Positions 1-17,300 of a stretch of 42,922 bases of DNA are shown in pieces. Below the pieces are notes generated by a model. That model was not told the DNA's origin. It was given only the letters and a program-made list of their open reading frames with translations, and did no database searches. This stretch comes from Bacteroidota bacterium (lineage in GTDB: Bacteria; Bacteroidota; Bacteroidia; Flavobacteriales_F; PHOS-HE28): the NCBI GenBank assembly GCA_014584605.1, contig JACTMO010000066.1, forward strand, positions 1-42,922, in the 5' to 3' direction. Position 1 is the stretch's first letter. The number at the start of each line of letters is the position of its first letter. The position numbers and the translations under genes were made by a program.

Positions 1-1920
1 CGTGCCGCCGTCGCCATCGTCACAGGCGGTGCCCGGCAGGGCCGCCCCACCCACCACCCCGAGGCAGTCGATCAGCTGTCCGGCACAGGTGCAGTTGGCG
101 TCCCAGATGTCGCTCACCGTGAGCGGGTCGCCATCGTCGCAGGCCATTCCCGGCATGTCGGGCCCATTGAGCACGCCCTGGCAGTCGGGAACGGGCGGTG
201 GCGGTTCCTGGTACGCGATGCAGAGGCGGGGCGCCTTGGTCGGGTCCTGGTTCCAGCTGTAGGCCGAACGGCCTCCGGTGCCTTCGATCAGCAACAGCAT
301 GGCGTTGTTGGACTGCCACCCGGGCCGGAGGATGACCTCCTGGAGGACGGAGGTGAGGTCGGGGCTGCGCTGGGGCAGATCCTGTTCCTCGGCGGCGAGC
401 CAGGGTTGCGGCGACCAGGTGACGGACGCGGCGGTCGGTGTGCGGGAGGTGAGGTCGAACTGGTTCCAGCCGATGGGCGCCGCGTTGGCGACGGCTTCGG
501 CACGGATGGTGAGCTGGCACGGGTCCACATTCTCGTCGGTCCGTGCCGTGAACTGCAGGCTGGCCGACATCACCGTGGCCCCTGCGGGCACCTCGACCCC
601 TTCGAAGCGGATGCCGATGAGCTGGTCGCCGCGCCAATGGGGCGGGTCGCTGTCGAATACGAGGTCGAGCGGGCCGACATCGTGGTACATGTTGCCGTTC
701 ACGGCCTGCTCCACATCGGGGTCGCTCGTGCCCCCGGCGGTGTAGCACACCAGCTCATCAAAGCAATCGTTGTTGCCACCGCACACACCGCAGAGGTCCA
801 CCACCGCCCCACCGCCCGGCACACCGTTACAATCGATCGGCAACCCGGCGCAGAGGCAGTCGGCGGTGATGCTGTCCTCCCCGGTCATCGGGTCGCCGTC
901 GTCACAGGGACTGCCCGGAACCCCAGGCAGCGCCGGACAGGCATCCGTGGCGTCGCAGAGACCGTCGCCATCGCTGTCCGGGACCGGGATGTAGAAGCAG
1001 GCCCCGCCGAGGCATTGCTGGTCGGTGCAGGGATCGCCGTCGTCACAGACCACCGGCACCCCCGTGCATTGGCAGTTGCCGTCCCAGGTATCGCCCGTGG
1101 TGCAGGCATTGCCGTCGTTGCAGGGGGTGCCCGGCAGCGCGCCGCCGTTGGGCACACCAAGACAATCCAGGTTCAAGGAGGTGCCCGCACACTGGCAGGC
1201 GGCGGTGACCAGGTCGTTCACGGTCTGGGCATTGCCGTCGTTGCAGGGGCTTCCCACCACACCCGGCGTGTTGGGGCAGTTGTCCTGCGCATCACACACC
1301 CCGTCGCCGTCAGCGTCCGGAAGCGGGGTCCCGGCGCACTGGCAGTTCGTGTTCAGCACATCATTCGTGGTGCATGGGTTGCCGTCGTTGCAGGGGCCGC
1401 CCACCTGTCCAGGGGTGTTGGGGCAGTTATCCTGCGCGTTGCACACTCCGTCGCCGTCGCTGTCGGGGCTTGGCGTACCGGCGCACTGACAATTCGCGTT
1501 CAGCACATCATTGGTGGTGCAGGCGTCGCCGTCGTTGCACGGGCCGCCCACCACGCCGGGCGTGTTGGGGCAGTTGTCCGTGGCATTGCACAGCCCATCG
1601 CCGTCGCTGTCGGGCACGGCGCTGAAGACACACACGCCGTTGCTGCACTGGTCGGTGGTGCAGGGGTTGTTGTCGTTGCAGACCAAGGGGGTGCCCACGC
1701 ACTGGCAGTTACCGTTCCAGACATCGCCGGTGGTGCATGCGTTGCCGTCGTTGCACGGCGTGCCCGGCAAGGCCGTGCCGCCCGGGACGCCCAGACAGTC
1801 CGCAGGGAGCTGGCCCGTACACTGGCAGTCAACCCCCCAAGTGTCGTTGGTGGTGTTGGCGTTGTTGTCGTTGCAGGGGGTGCCGGGCATGGCGCTGCCG
1901 CCCACCACGCCCAGGCAATC
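1..1920 (-). repeat. Coding repeats: Cys-rich units and TSP3-like calcium-binding units
   Basis: On the minus strand this region encodes eight full copies, plus one cut by the edge, of a unit of the form PCNDGxxxTxxDxxxxxCxCxG, commonly preceded by CLGVxGGxxLPGT. Four DxDGDGxCxxxDxCP units resembling thrombospondin type 3 calcium-binding repeats are interleaved. A DNRLRE-like beta domain, about 260-750, interrupts the array. Neighbouring units such as PDSDGDGVCNAQDNCPNTPG differ by very few residues, which suggests recent unit duplication. Confidence 0.8.
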
Positions 1921-3708
1921 GGCCACCTGCCCGGCGATGCTCAGGGTGCCCGTGGTGCCCAGGCTCAGGTTGTAGTAACTGCCGCTGTGGCCCACCTCCA
2001 GCTTGAGGGCCCGCACCATGTACCGCACCGTGCCGGTAAGACCTGCGATGTTGTCCACGAAGCTCGTGGCCGTGACGGGGGTGGAGGTCCTGCGTGTCCA
2101 GCTTTGCGCGTTGGCATCGTAGCGGTACACGTGGTAGCCGATCACGGCGTCGGCCGAAGGGGTCCAGGTGATGGTGGCCGCGGTACCGCTGGTCTGCACG
2201 CAGGTCACAGGCCCCACCGGAGCCACCACGTGCATGTGCAGGGTGGGGTCGCCCATCAGGGCGATGTGGACCCGCGAGGTCTGGCCGTTGGTGGGTTCGT
2301 AGTGGTTGGTGGAATTGTTCTGCGTCAGCACCAGGCCGTACCCGATGGTCTCCCCCAGCCCCATGTGGTGGATGAACCAGTTGGGGAAACCCGCCCAAGC
2401 ACTGGTGAGCGCATGCCCGGAGGCCAGCGGCGCCCGCAGGAAGTTGTCCTGCGTGTCGAAGTCGCCGAAGTAGCTGCCGAAGAGGAAGGTGAAGATGGTC
2501 TTCACCTGGGTGCTGCCGAACTGGGCCGTGTTGCCCACCCCGTTGGAGGCATTGAACCAGCCGCCGCCACAGCCGTAGCTGAACAGGCGGCTCTGGGAGC
2601 CCAGGGTGCCGAAGTAATCCGCCGCCGCCACGTTGTTGGGATGCACCAGCGGCCCGAACCCGCGCCAGCCGTTCTGGGAGAAGGCTTCCGAGTACCCCGT
2701 GAAGTTGTCGTCCACCAGGCCCTTCACATCGGCCGTGAGCGCCTTCACCTTCCAGTTGTGGAGCTTGGTGAGGTAGTTGGACAGCAGGGTGGTCTCGCTC
2801 TGGCCGATGTCGGGCAGGTCGCTCATGTCGATCCGGCCCACGGCCAGCTCCACGGCGGTGGGGATGGTCGTCTGGTCGAACCGACCGTCGCCGGGCACAT
2901 TGTGGTTCAAGGCCCAGGCGGCCGAGGTGATGTTGGTGCTGTTGTCCGTCCACGACCCGTTCATCTCGCCGTAGTAGGCGTCACAGCTCCACGCGCCGTA
3001 GTGGTCGCTGTGGCCGTCGGGCGCCAAGGCGCCGCTGCGCGGAACAGGTACATGCCCCACCAGCAGCACGGCCTTCACCTGCGTCGGCGCGGCCAGATAG
3101 GTGCCCTGGATCAGCGCCTTCACCGCCGTGACCGGTGCCGAACGGCTCACATCGTGGCGCACCACCTTCCATCCCTCACCCTCCAGATCGTTGCCCAGCT
3201 GGGTCAACTGGGCCGCCAGGCTTCCACTGAAGCTGTTGTCCACCACGAGCACCACCGTACCCCGCTGTTCCACCATGGCCAGCTGGATGCCGGCATTGAT
3301 GTAGCCGTAGCCACTGCCGAGGTTGGAGGTGCTGCGCACCACCTTGTACTCGTACGAAGTGTTGACCTGGACCGTGTTGTCCGCGTACTGCACGACCGAC
3401 CCGCCCAGCGCGGCGATCGAAGAACCCCAACTGGTGCCCCCCTTGAGCTTGCGGTAAATGGTGAACCCGGTCGTGTTGGGGTGTGCTTTCCAGTTCAGGG
3501 TAATGCCCGGCGGACTGGAGGTCACCGTGGCCCAGAGCTGGACGGACTTGTTCTCCCCGTAGGTCTGGGCTTGGCCGGCCTGCACCCCGAACCAGAGGCT
3601 CGCCAGCAGGGCCATCACCCGCAATGCCTGGAAGCCGTCAACGAGCCTTCCCTTCAGCAAGCGGGACCGGACAGGGCTGACGGATGTCAGTGTGCTCAAC
3701 CAGGGCAT
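1..3708 (-). CDS. Large secreted C25-like / FN3 / Cys-rich repeat protein (3' end outside window)
   Basis: An open frame of 1236 codons runs off the left edge, so the C-terminus is missing. A signal peptide is visible (core MALLASLWFGVQAGQAQ); ATG 3708 is used here, but ATG 3615, directly before that core, is an equally good start. Order of parts: a fibronectin III-like segment (about residues 50-135), a gingipain/C25-like domain (about 140-500) with GHVPVPRSG, PDGHSDHYGAWSCDAYYG, AVGRIDMSDLP and a YGCGGG motif near residue 378 whose Cys is a candidate nucleophile, a second FN3-like segment (about 500-590), then a Cys-rich region with thrombospondin-3-like DSDGDG repeats interrupted by a DNRLRE-like domain (about residues 985-1165). 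It is probably exported and surface-anchored by T9SS; the sorting domain would lie beyond the window. Peptidase activity is not shown: a catalytic His is not obvious, so it may be a non-enzymatic relative. Confidence 0.85.
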   Translation of the reverse strand, partial: MPWLSTLTSVSPVRSRLLKGRLVDGFQALRVMALLASLWFGVQAGQAQTYGENKSVQLWATVTSSPPGITLNWKAHPNTTGFTIYRKLKGGTSWGSSIAALGGSVVQYADNTVQVNTSYEYKVVRSTSNLGSGYGYINAGIQLAMVEQRGTVVLVVDNSFSGSLAAQLTQLGNDLEGEGWKVVRHDVSRSAPVTAVKALIQGTYLAAPTQVKAVLLVGHVPVPRSGALAPDGHSDHYGAWSCDAYYGEMNGSWTDNSTNITSAAWALNHNVPGDGRFDQTTIPTAVELAVGRIDMSDLPDIGQSETTLLSNYLTKLHNWKVKALTADVKGLVDDNFTGYSEAFSQNGWRGFGPLVHPNNVAAADYFGTLGSQSRLFSYGCGGGWFNASNGVGNTAQFGSTQVKTIFTFLFGSYFGDFDTQDNFLRAPLASGHALTSAWAGFPNWFIHHMGLGETIGYGLVLTQNNSTNHYEPTNGQTSRVHIALMGDPTLHMHVVAPVGPVTCVQTSGTAATITWTPSADAVIGYHVYRYDANAQSWTRRTSTPVTATSFVDNIAGLTGTVRYMVRALKLEVGHSGSYYNLSLGTTGTLSIAGQVADCLGVVGGSAMPGTPCNDNNANTTNDTWGVDCQCTGQLPADCLGVPGGTALPGTPCNDGNACTTGDVWNGNCQCVGTPLVCNDNNPCTTDQCSNGVCVFSAVPDSDGDGLCNATDNCPNTPGVVGGPCNDGDACTTNDVLNANCQCAGTPSPDSDGDGVCNAQDNCPNTPGQVGGPCNDGNPCTTNDVLNTNCQCAGTPLPDADGDGVCDAQDNCPNTPGVVGSPCNDGNAQTVNDLVTAACQCAGTSLNLDCLGVPNGGALPGTPCNDGNACTTGDTWDGNCQCTGVPVVCDDGDPCTDQQCLGGACFYIPVPDSDGDGLCDATDACPALPGVPGSPCDDGDPMTGEDSITADCLCAGLPIDCNGVPGGGAVVDLCGVCGGNNDCFDELVCYTAGGTSDPDVEQAVNGNMYHDVGPLDLVFDSDPPHWRGDQLIGIRFEGVEVPAGATVMSASLQFTARTDENVDPCQLTIRAEAVANAAPIGWNQFDLTSRTPTAASVTWSPQPWLAAEEQDLPQRSPDLTSVLQEVILRPGWQSNNAMLLLIEGTGGRSAYSWNQDPTKAPRLCIAYQEPPPPVPDCQGVLNGPDMPGMACDDGDPLTVSDIWDANCTCAGQLIDCLGVVGGAALPGTACDDGDGGT

Positions 3709-3967
3709 GTGGATAACTCCGCCCTTCGGGCGGGAAAGGCGCCGCGAAGATCGACGAAACTGCCACACGCAAAGCCGTACACCTCGATGAATTCGATGGA
3801 CCAGGAAAAACGCCTGATGAAGGGCGATCTTTGTGCCATCGGCCCGAACCCCATTGCCGGCACCGGAGCTGATCACCTGACCCTGCGGGGGTTGCACCGA
3901 CCTGAACTCCACCAGCCCTTCGTCCGTATACCGCCTGCTTCTTCCCGACCTTCCAGAACGTTCCACC
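3709..3967. other. Divergent intergenic region between surface protein and NRPS-PKS operon
   Basis: This 259-bp non-coding stretch separates two divergent transcription units and must hold or overlap both promoters. It contains a perfect hairpin CCGCCC-TTC-GGGCGG (3719-3733), 11 bp from the minus-strand start, and a GATCTTTG element at 3826 on the plus strand. I see no small gene in it; frames running through it are extensions of antisense frames. Confidence 0.5.
3826..3833 (+). promoter_or_regulatory. Candidate Bacteroidota -7 element (GATCTTTG) for the NRPS-PKS operon
   Basis: GATCTTTG matches the TAnnTTTG consensus at five of six defined positions, about 135 bp before the first biosynthetic gene. 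No TTG-type -33 element is visible at the usual spacing, so this is weak. Confidence 0.25.
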
Positions 3968-10426
<6,459 letters not shown>

Positions 10427-10435
10427 CGGGAAGCC

Positions 10436-13400
10436 ATGGAGAAGTTCATCCACGAACCCCGCTTCCTGCCCACGGAGCACGACCCTTTCACCGGGCCCGC
10501 GCTTTGGTTGAGCTATCCCACCACCGGACCGCAGCAGGAGGTCTGGACCGCCTCGCAGCTCAGCGACGAGGCCTCCTGTGCCTATAACGAATCGGTGAGC
10601 CTTGCCCTGGACGGCCCCCTGGACGTGGGTGCCCTGCAGGACGCGCTCCAGGACCTGGCCGCCCGGCATGAGGCCCTGCGCACCGTGTTCGACAGCTCGG
10701 GCATGCGGGCCCTGGTGCTGGAGCCTTTCCCGCTGCCCCTGCAGTTGATCGACCTCGACGGGATGGACGACCGGCAGCGGAAGGAAAAGCTCTCCCGGCT
10801 GGATGACGACCTGATGCGCCGGCCCTTCGACCTGCTGAACGGCCCGCTGTACCGCTTTGTGCTGATGAAGCTCGCCGAAGGGAGGCACCGCCTGCGCATC
10901 GTGGGCCACCATGCCGTGTGCGACGGCTGGAGCCTCGGGGTGCTGATGGCCGACCTGAGCAGGCTGTACAACGCGCGGACCGGCCATGCGCAACAGGCCC
11001 TGCCTTCTGCGGACGCATATAGCACCTATGCACAGGCCCTGAACGATTTCCACCGCTCGCCCGAAGGGGAAGCGGTCCGGCGCTACTGGCTGGAGCTGTA
11101 CAGGAGCGACATTCCCGTGGTGGACCTGCCCACGGACCGGCCGCGGGGTCCGCACCGCAGCTTCGCCGCGGACCGCCTCGATGTGCCGCTCGACCCGATG
11201 CTGGCCCAGGACCTGCGCCTTCTGGCCACGCGCTGCGGCGCCACCTTCGTCACCACCCTGCTCTCGTGCTTCGAGGTCTTCCTGGCCCAGGTCACCGAGC
11301 AGCATGACCTTGTGATCGGTCTGCCGGCCGCCGGTCAGAGCGACATGGCCATGCCCGGACTTACAGGCCATTGCGTGTCGCTGCTCCCCATGCGCAGCCG
11401 GGTGGAACCGCAGGAGCCCTTCAGCGCGCATGTGAAACGCCGGCGTGGCGAGGTGCTGGACGCCTTCGACCACCAGCGCTACACCTTCAGCACCCTGCTG
11501 CAGGCCATGAACGTGCCCCGTCTGCCGGGTCGCGTGCCCCTGGTGCCGGTGATCTTCAACGTGGACATGAACATGGACGACGGGGTGTCGTTCGTCGGCC
11601 TTCACCACCGCTTCAGCAGCGAGCCCCGCGCCTATGAGCAGTTCGAGCTCACCCTCAACGTGGCCGGCAGCGGCAACGACCTGGTGCTGGAGTGGACCTT
11701 CAACACCGACCTCTTTGAGCGGGCCACCGTGCAGCGTTGGTGCCAGGACCTGGTGGCCCTGATGCGCCGGCTGTGCGCCGCACCGGACGGGACCATCGCC
11801 ACCCACCTGGTGAACGACGGACCCGGCGAGGCGGTCCCCACGGAATGGCACGGCGTGCTCCACCCCATGGACCCGGTGCTCACCGTGGACCGCATGTTCC
11901 TCGCGGCCGCCCGCGCCCATGCCTCCCGCACCGCCCTGGTGCATGGCGACCGCAGGGTGACCTATGCGGAGCTCCTCGACCGGAGCAACGCCCTGGCGGC
12001 CCACCTGATCGAACGCGGTGCCGGTCCCGGCGAACGTGTGGGGCTCTGCGCCCGTTCGGCCCCCGAGTTCTTCATCGGCCTGCTCGCCGTGGTGCGCAGC
12101 GGTGCGGCCTTCGTCCCAATGGACCCCGGGCTGCCCGCCGATCGCCTGCGGCTGCTGCTGACCGATGCCCGACCCGGCCTGGTGCTCGCCGATGCCTCCA
12201 CCACCCCGCTCCTCGCCGATGCCGACCCCGACGCGTCCAGGACCGTGATCGACCTGGGCGTCGTCGCCACCCTGCCCACGCCACAGGCGCTGCCCGATCC
12301 GCGCAGCACACCGGACGACCCGCTGTACGTGATCCACACGTCCGGCTCCACCGGCACCCCCAAAGGCGTGCTCGTTCCGCACCGCGGCATCGTCCGCCTG
12401 ATGACGGACCAGGACTATTTCCGCTTCGGGCCCGACCTGGTGTTCCATCACCACCTCAGCGTATCCTTCGACGCCTGTCAGCTCAGCATCATGGGCGCAC
12501 TGCTGCACGGCGGCACCCTGGTGATCGGCACCTCGGAGCGACCGAGCATCCCCGAGATCGCGGAAGCCTTGCGCACGCAAGGGGTGAACACCCTGGTCAC
12601 CTCCTCCGGCCTGTTCCGGTTGCTGGTGGACGAGGACCCGGGATCGTTGCGCGGTCTGCGCCATCTGATGGTGGGCGGCGATGTGCTGCCCGCCGACCAG
12701 GCGCGAACCGCCTTTGGCATCGTGGGGCCCGGTGTGCTGGTGAACGGTTACGGCCCCACCGAAGTGTCGGTGATGGGCACCAGCCATACCATACGCCGAC
12801 GAGAGGAATTGGACCTGCCCGTGCCGATCGGGCGCCCCCTGCACAACACCACCGTACACGTGCTCGACCGCTCCCGCAGGCCCGTGGGCGTGGGGCGCAA
12901 GGGTGAGCTCTGGCTGGGCGGACCCGGTGTGGCCCTGGGCTATTGGGAGAAACCGGAGCTGACGGCGGAACGGTTCACGCCCGACCCCTTTTCCACGGAT
13001 CCCAACGCCCGGCTCTACCGCACCGGCGACCTGGTGCGCTGGCGTGCCGATGGCGAGCTCGACTTCCTGGGCCGTGTGGATGACCAGGTGAAGGTGCGCG
13101 GCCAGCGGGTGGAGCCGGCCGAACTGGAGGCCGCCCTGCACGACCTGGCCACGGTGACCGACCGCACCGTGGTGGCCCTGGACGCAGCCGACGGGGACAA
13201 GCAACTGCACCTGTACGTCGTGCCGCGGGACGTGTCGACCGTGGAGGACGAAGCACGCCGCAAGGCCCTCGCCGAGGAGGTGATGGCCCACGTGCGGCAG
13301 CGACTGCCTGATGCCCTGCTGCCGGCCACGGTGAACGCCATCGCCCGCATGCCCTTGACACCGGCCGGCAAGCCCGACCGCAAACGCCTGCCCCCTCCGA

Positions 13401-14398
13401 CCGTGCCCACGGCCCAGCACGTGCTGTTCGTGGCGCCCCGGACCCCCTCGGAGGTGCTGCTCGCCGAATTGTGGTGCCGCCTCCTGAAGCTTGAACGGGT
13501 CGGCATCCACGACAACTTCTTCACCCTTGGGGGACACTCCCTGATGGGCATTCAGCTCCTGGCCCAGGTGGAGAAACGCACGGGCCGCCGCCTGCCGGTC
13601 CGCATCCTCTTCCAGGCCCCCACCATTGCGGAGCTCGCCGCCGCTCTTGACGGCGACGGGAGGGAAGCCACGGCGTGGAAGCATCTCACGGCGATCCAGC
13701 CACAGGGCACCCGGACCCCCTTCTTCTGCGTGCAGGGGGATGAGGCCCATGTGTACCTGCCCAAGCTGCTGGGAAGCGACCAGCCCTTCTACGGCTTCGG
13801 GCACCAGGGCGAGGACGGTCAGGCCATCGAGCACCGGACCGTGGCGGAGATCGCCGCAGCCTATCTGAAGGAGCTGCACCAGGCACGCCCGCGTGGCCCC
13901 TACCTGCTCGGCGGATACAGCTTCGGCGGCATCGTGGCCTACGAGATGGCGCGGCAATTGACCGCCGCCGGTGAGGAGGTACCGCTGCTGGTGCTGTTCG
14001 ACACCTATGCCCCGGCCGATGGCCTGGAAAGCGCCACCGCCGAGGAGCGCATGCACATGCCGCTGAAGCGTTGGGTGATGCGACGCCTCATCGATGGGCA
14101 CCTGCGACGCAACCGGATCCTTCCGCCCGCCTTGCGGCACTTCCACATCATCGACACCTACGGCAAGGCCACGCGTGCCTATGTGCCGGGAACCTATGCC
14201 GGCAACGTGCTGCTGCTGCGGGCCGAAGGCTCGCCCGGAACCCCGGACCTGGGCTGGAACGCGCTGGTGGAGGGTGGCGTGGAGGTGCGGCCCGTGCCCG
14301 GCGACCACTACAGCGCGATCAAGGAGCCGCATGTGAACACGCTGGCCGCGGAACTGCGCAACGTGCTCGACGGCATACGCCGGACCAAGGCGGCGTAA
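10436..14398 (+). CDS. NRPS module C-A-T-TE (first copy)
   Basis: 1320 residues, starting 9 bp after the PKS gene. Condensation domain with HHAVCDG at 158-164, adenylation domain with TSGSTGTPKG at 635 and A10 GKPDRKRLP, carrier LGGHSL with Ser1035, and a C-terminal type I thioesterase with Ser1162 in GYSFGG, a likely Asp in LFDTYAP and His1291 in GDHYS. By-eye specificity residues D-A-L-V-M-G-G-V-M-K suggest an aliphatic side chain such as leucine; this is low confidence. It should condense its amino acid with the acyl chain from the upstream aminotransferase module and can in principle release the product itself. It is strongly paralogous to the next gene over its full length and in the same domain order, indicating a tandem module duplication. 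No epimerisation or methylation domain is present. The next gene's start overlaps this stop (TAATG). Confidence 0.95.
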   Translation: MEKFIHEPRFLPTEHDPFTGPALWLSYPTTGPQQEVWTASQLSDEASCAYNESVSLALDGPLDVGALQDALQDLAARHEALRTVFDSSGMRALVLEPFPLPLQLIDLDGMDDRQRKEKLSRLDDDLMRRPFDLLNGPLYRFVLMKLAEGRHRLRIVGHHAVCDGWSLGVLMADLSRLYNARTGHAQQALPSADAYSTYAQALNDFHRSPEGEAVRRYWLELYRSDIPVVDLPTDRPRGPHRSFAADRLDVPLDPMLAQDLRLLATRCGATFVTTLLSCFEVFLAQVTEQHDLVIGLPAAGQSDMAMPGLTGHCVSLLPMRSRVEPQEPFSAHVKRRRGEVLDAFDHQRYTFSTLLQAMNVPRLPGRVPLVPVIFNVDMNMDDGVSFVGLHHRFSSEPRAYEQFELTLNVAGSGNDLVLEWTFNTDLFERATVQRWCQDLVALMRRLCAAPDGTIATHLVNDGPGEAVPTEWHGVLHPMDPVLTVDRMFLAAARAHASRTALVHGDRRVTYAELLDRSNALAAHLIERGAGPGERVGLCARSAPEFFIGLLAVVRSGAAFVPMDPGLPADRLRLLLTDARPGLVLADASTTPLLADADPDASRTVIDLGVVATLPTPQALPDPRSTPDDPLYVIHTSGSTGTPKGVLVPHRGIVRLMTDQDYFRFGPDLVFHHHLSVSFDACQLSIMGALLHGGTLVIGTSERPSIPEIAEALRTQGVNTLVTSSGLFRLLVDEDPGSLRGLRHLMVGGDVLPADQARTAFGIVGPGVLVNGYGPTEVSVMGTSHTIRRREELDLPVPIGRPLHNTTVHVLDRSRRPVGVGRKGELWLGGPGVALGYWEKPELTAERFTPDPFSTDPNARLYRTGDLVRWRADGELDFLGRVDDQVKVRGQRVEPAELEAALHDLATVTDRTVVALDAADGDKQLHLYVVPRDVSTVEDEARRKALAEEVMAHVRQRLPDALLPATVNAIARMPLTPAGKPDRKRLPPPTVPTAQHVLFVAPRTPSEVLLAELWCRLLKLERVGIHDNFFTLGGHSLMGIQLLAQVEKRTGRRLPVRILFQAPTIAELAAALDGDGREATAWKHLTAIQPQGTRTPFFCVQGDEAHVYLPKLLGSDQPFYGFGHQGEDGQAIEHRTVAEIAAAYLKELHQARPRGPYLLGGYSFGGIVAYEMARQLTAAGEEVPLLVLFDTYAPADGLESATAEERMHMPLKRWVMRRLIDGHLRRNRILPPALRHFHIIDTYGKATRAYVPGTYAGNVLLLRAEGSPGTPDLGWNALVEGGVEVRPVPGDHYSAIKEPHVNTLAAELRNVLDGIRRTKAA

Positions 14399-17300
14399 TG
14401 AACAACCCGGTCCCCGAAAACCTCCACCCTTCCGGTGCGGGGAACCAGGCCGCATGCCGTTCCTTCGTACTTGGCAAGGACCGCGCAGGGACATCGGTAC
14501 CCGGACCGATCGCCGCTCGACCGCAGACCATGGAGCAATTCGTCGCCACCTCCCGCCGGACCCCCGTGGACTTCGACCCTTTCGCGGGGCCTGCGGTCGT
14601 GCGCGCCTTCCCCACCACCGAAGCGCAGCAGGAGGTGCTCGCCGCCTCGGAGATGGGCCCGGAGGCCAGCTGCGCCTACAACGAGTGCGTGACCCTCGAG
14701 CTCCAGGGCGAGCTGGACCGATCGGCGATCGAGCACGCGGTGCAGGGAGTGGTGGCACGCCATGAAGCGCTGCGCGCCACGATCAATGCGAGCGGCACCC
14801 GTGTGCTGATCACCGGGGTCACACCCCTGCCCATCCCGTTCACGGACCTCGCCACCCTTTCCGCAGCGGAGCGCACCAAGCGGCTTGAGGCGCTGGCCCA
14901 CACCGACATGACCACGGCGTTCGACCTGCGGAACGGGCCGGTCTTTCGCGTGCAGCTGATCCGCACCGCGCCGGAAACGCACCTGCTGCGGCTCACCGGG
15001 CACCATGCCGTTTGCGACGGCTGGAGCCTGGGCATCCTGATGGCCGAGGTGAGCGCACTGTACAACGCCGCCGTGACCGGCAGCGCACCGGACCTGCCCG
15101 AGGCCGGCTCCTTCTGCGACCACAACCTGGCCGTCATCGACTTCGCCCGGACGCCGGAGCACGCCATGGTGGAACGATCCTGGCTGGACCAGTTCAAGGG
15201 CGCCATCCCCCGGATGGACCTGCCGACCGACCGTCCGCGGCCTGTACGGAAGACCTACGCCGGCCACCGGTTGGACCTGCCCCTGGCGCCGGAGCTGGTA
15301 CGCGGCCTCAAGGGGGTGGCCACACGCGCGGGCGCCAGCTTTGTCACCACCCTGCTCACCGCCTTTGAACTGCTGCTGCACCGGCTCACCGGCGCAACCG
15401 ACCTGGTGGTGGGCCTTCCTGCCGCCGGTCAGAACGACCTGGGCATGAAGCATTTGGTCGGGCACTGCGTGAACCTGCTCGCCTTGCGCAGCCGGATCGA
15501 CCCGGAACAGTCCTTCCTGGAGCACCTCAAGGCCCGTCGCACCGGCGTGCTGGACGCCTTCGACCACCAGCGCTACACCTTCGGCACCCTGCTGCGCACG
15601 CTCAACGTGCCGCGCGAACCGGGACGCATCCCCCTCTGCCCGGTGCTGTTCAACATCGACATGAACATGGACGATGGGGTGGCCTTCCAGGGGCTCCGGC
15701 ACCGTTTCAGCAGCGAACCACGCGCCTTCGAGAACTTCGAGCTCTTCCTGAACGCCACCGGCAACGAAGGGCGGCTCACCCTCGAATGGAGCTACAACAC
15801 CGACCTCTTCGACGAGGCCACGGTGCGCGGGTGGATGGACCGGCTGGTGGTGCTGGTCCGGCGCATCGCCGCCGCACCGACCGCCACCATCGAGGACCTG
15901 ACCGGGGATGTGGACCTCGAGGTCGCACACCGGATGCCGGAACCCGAATGGCATGGTCGCCGCACGGCGTTCCCCGGGACCGACGTGGCGAGCCTCTTCG
16001 ACGAGGTGGCCGCTGCGCACGCCGGTCGGACCGCCGTGGAACTGCTCGACCAAAAGCTGAGCTACCGCGAGCTCCAGCAGCGCGTTCACGAGCTCGGCGG
16101 CGCGCTGGTGGGCCTGGGCGTGAAGCCCGGCGACCCCGTGGGCCTGTGCATGGACCGCAGCTTCGACATGGTGGTGGCCATGCTCGCCATCCTTCGCGCC
16201 GGAGCCTGCTTCGTACCCTTCGACCCCGCCTACCCCGCCGACCGCCTCGCCTTCATGTTCAGCGACACCGATGTGAAGGTGATGCTCACGCAAAGGCACC
16301 TCGTGAACGCTCTGCCCAAGCACCAAGCGCGCACCGTCCTCCTCGATGAGGTGAAGGAGGCGGACGCTGAGGCGATGCCGGTGATCCAGCCCGATGCCCC
16401 CGCGTACATCATGTACACCAGCGGCAGCACAGGCACCCCCAAGGGCGTGGTGGTGCCGCATCGCGCCATCGTGCGCCTGGTGCGCGGGCAGGGTTTTGTC
16501 GCCTTCGGTCCCGACCTGTGCTGGCTGCAGCACTCGAACATCAGCTTCGATGCGAGCACCCTGGAGATCTGGGGCGCCCTGCTCAACGGCGGCAGGCTCG
16601 TGCTGCAGGCGCAGCAGAAACCCACGCTGGCCGAGATCTGCGACACCATCGCGAAGCACAAGGTCACCAGCGCATGGTTCACCGTGGGCCTCTTCAACAT
16701 GCTGGTGGACGAGCAGCTGGAACGCCTGCGCGGGTTGAGGCACATCCTCACCGGCGGTGATGTGCTGAGCGTGCCGCATGTGAAGAAGGCCTTGAAGGTC
16801 CTCGGCCCCAATGTGCTCATCAACGGATACGGCCCCACGGAGAACACGACGTTCACCTGCTGCTTCCCCATCAACAGCGAAGTGAGCATCACCGACAGCG
16901 TGCCCATCGGCCACCCGTTGCACAACACCACGGTGCATGTGCTCGACGAGCAACGCAACCCCGTGCCGGTGGGCCGCAAGGGCGAGCTCTACACCGGCGG
17001 TGAAGGTGTGGCCCTGGGCTATTGGCGGCGCCCCGACCTCACGGCCGAGCGCTTCATCGACGATCCGTTCAGCGGGAAGTCGGGTGCGAAGATGTACCGC
17101 ACGGGGGACCTGGTGAGGTGGCAGGCCGACGGCAGTATCGCCTTCATCGGCCGCGCCGATGGCCAGGTGAAGGTCCGCGGCTTCCGCATCGAACTGGGCG
17201 AGGTGGAGAACGCCCTGAACGACCTTGCCGCCGTGAAGGCCCGGGTGGCCGCCACCTGGGAGGATGCCCACGGTGCCCGGCAGCTGGCCTGCTACGTGGT

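Noticed and set aside
3719..3733. CCGCCC-TTC-GGGCGG hairpin as a terminator
   Set aside because: It lies upstream of, not after, both neighbouring genes and has no T-tract; it may affect the 5' end of the surface-protein mRNA, but no role is supported.
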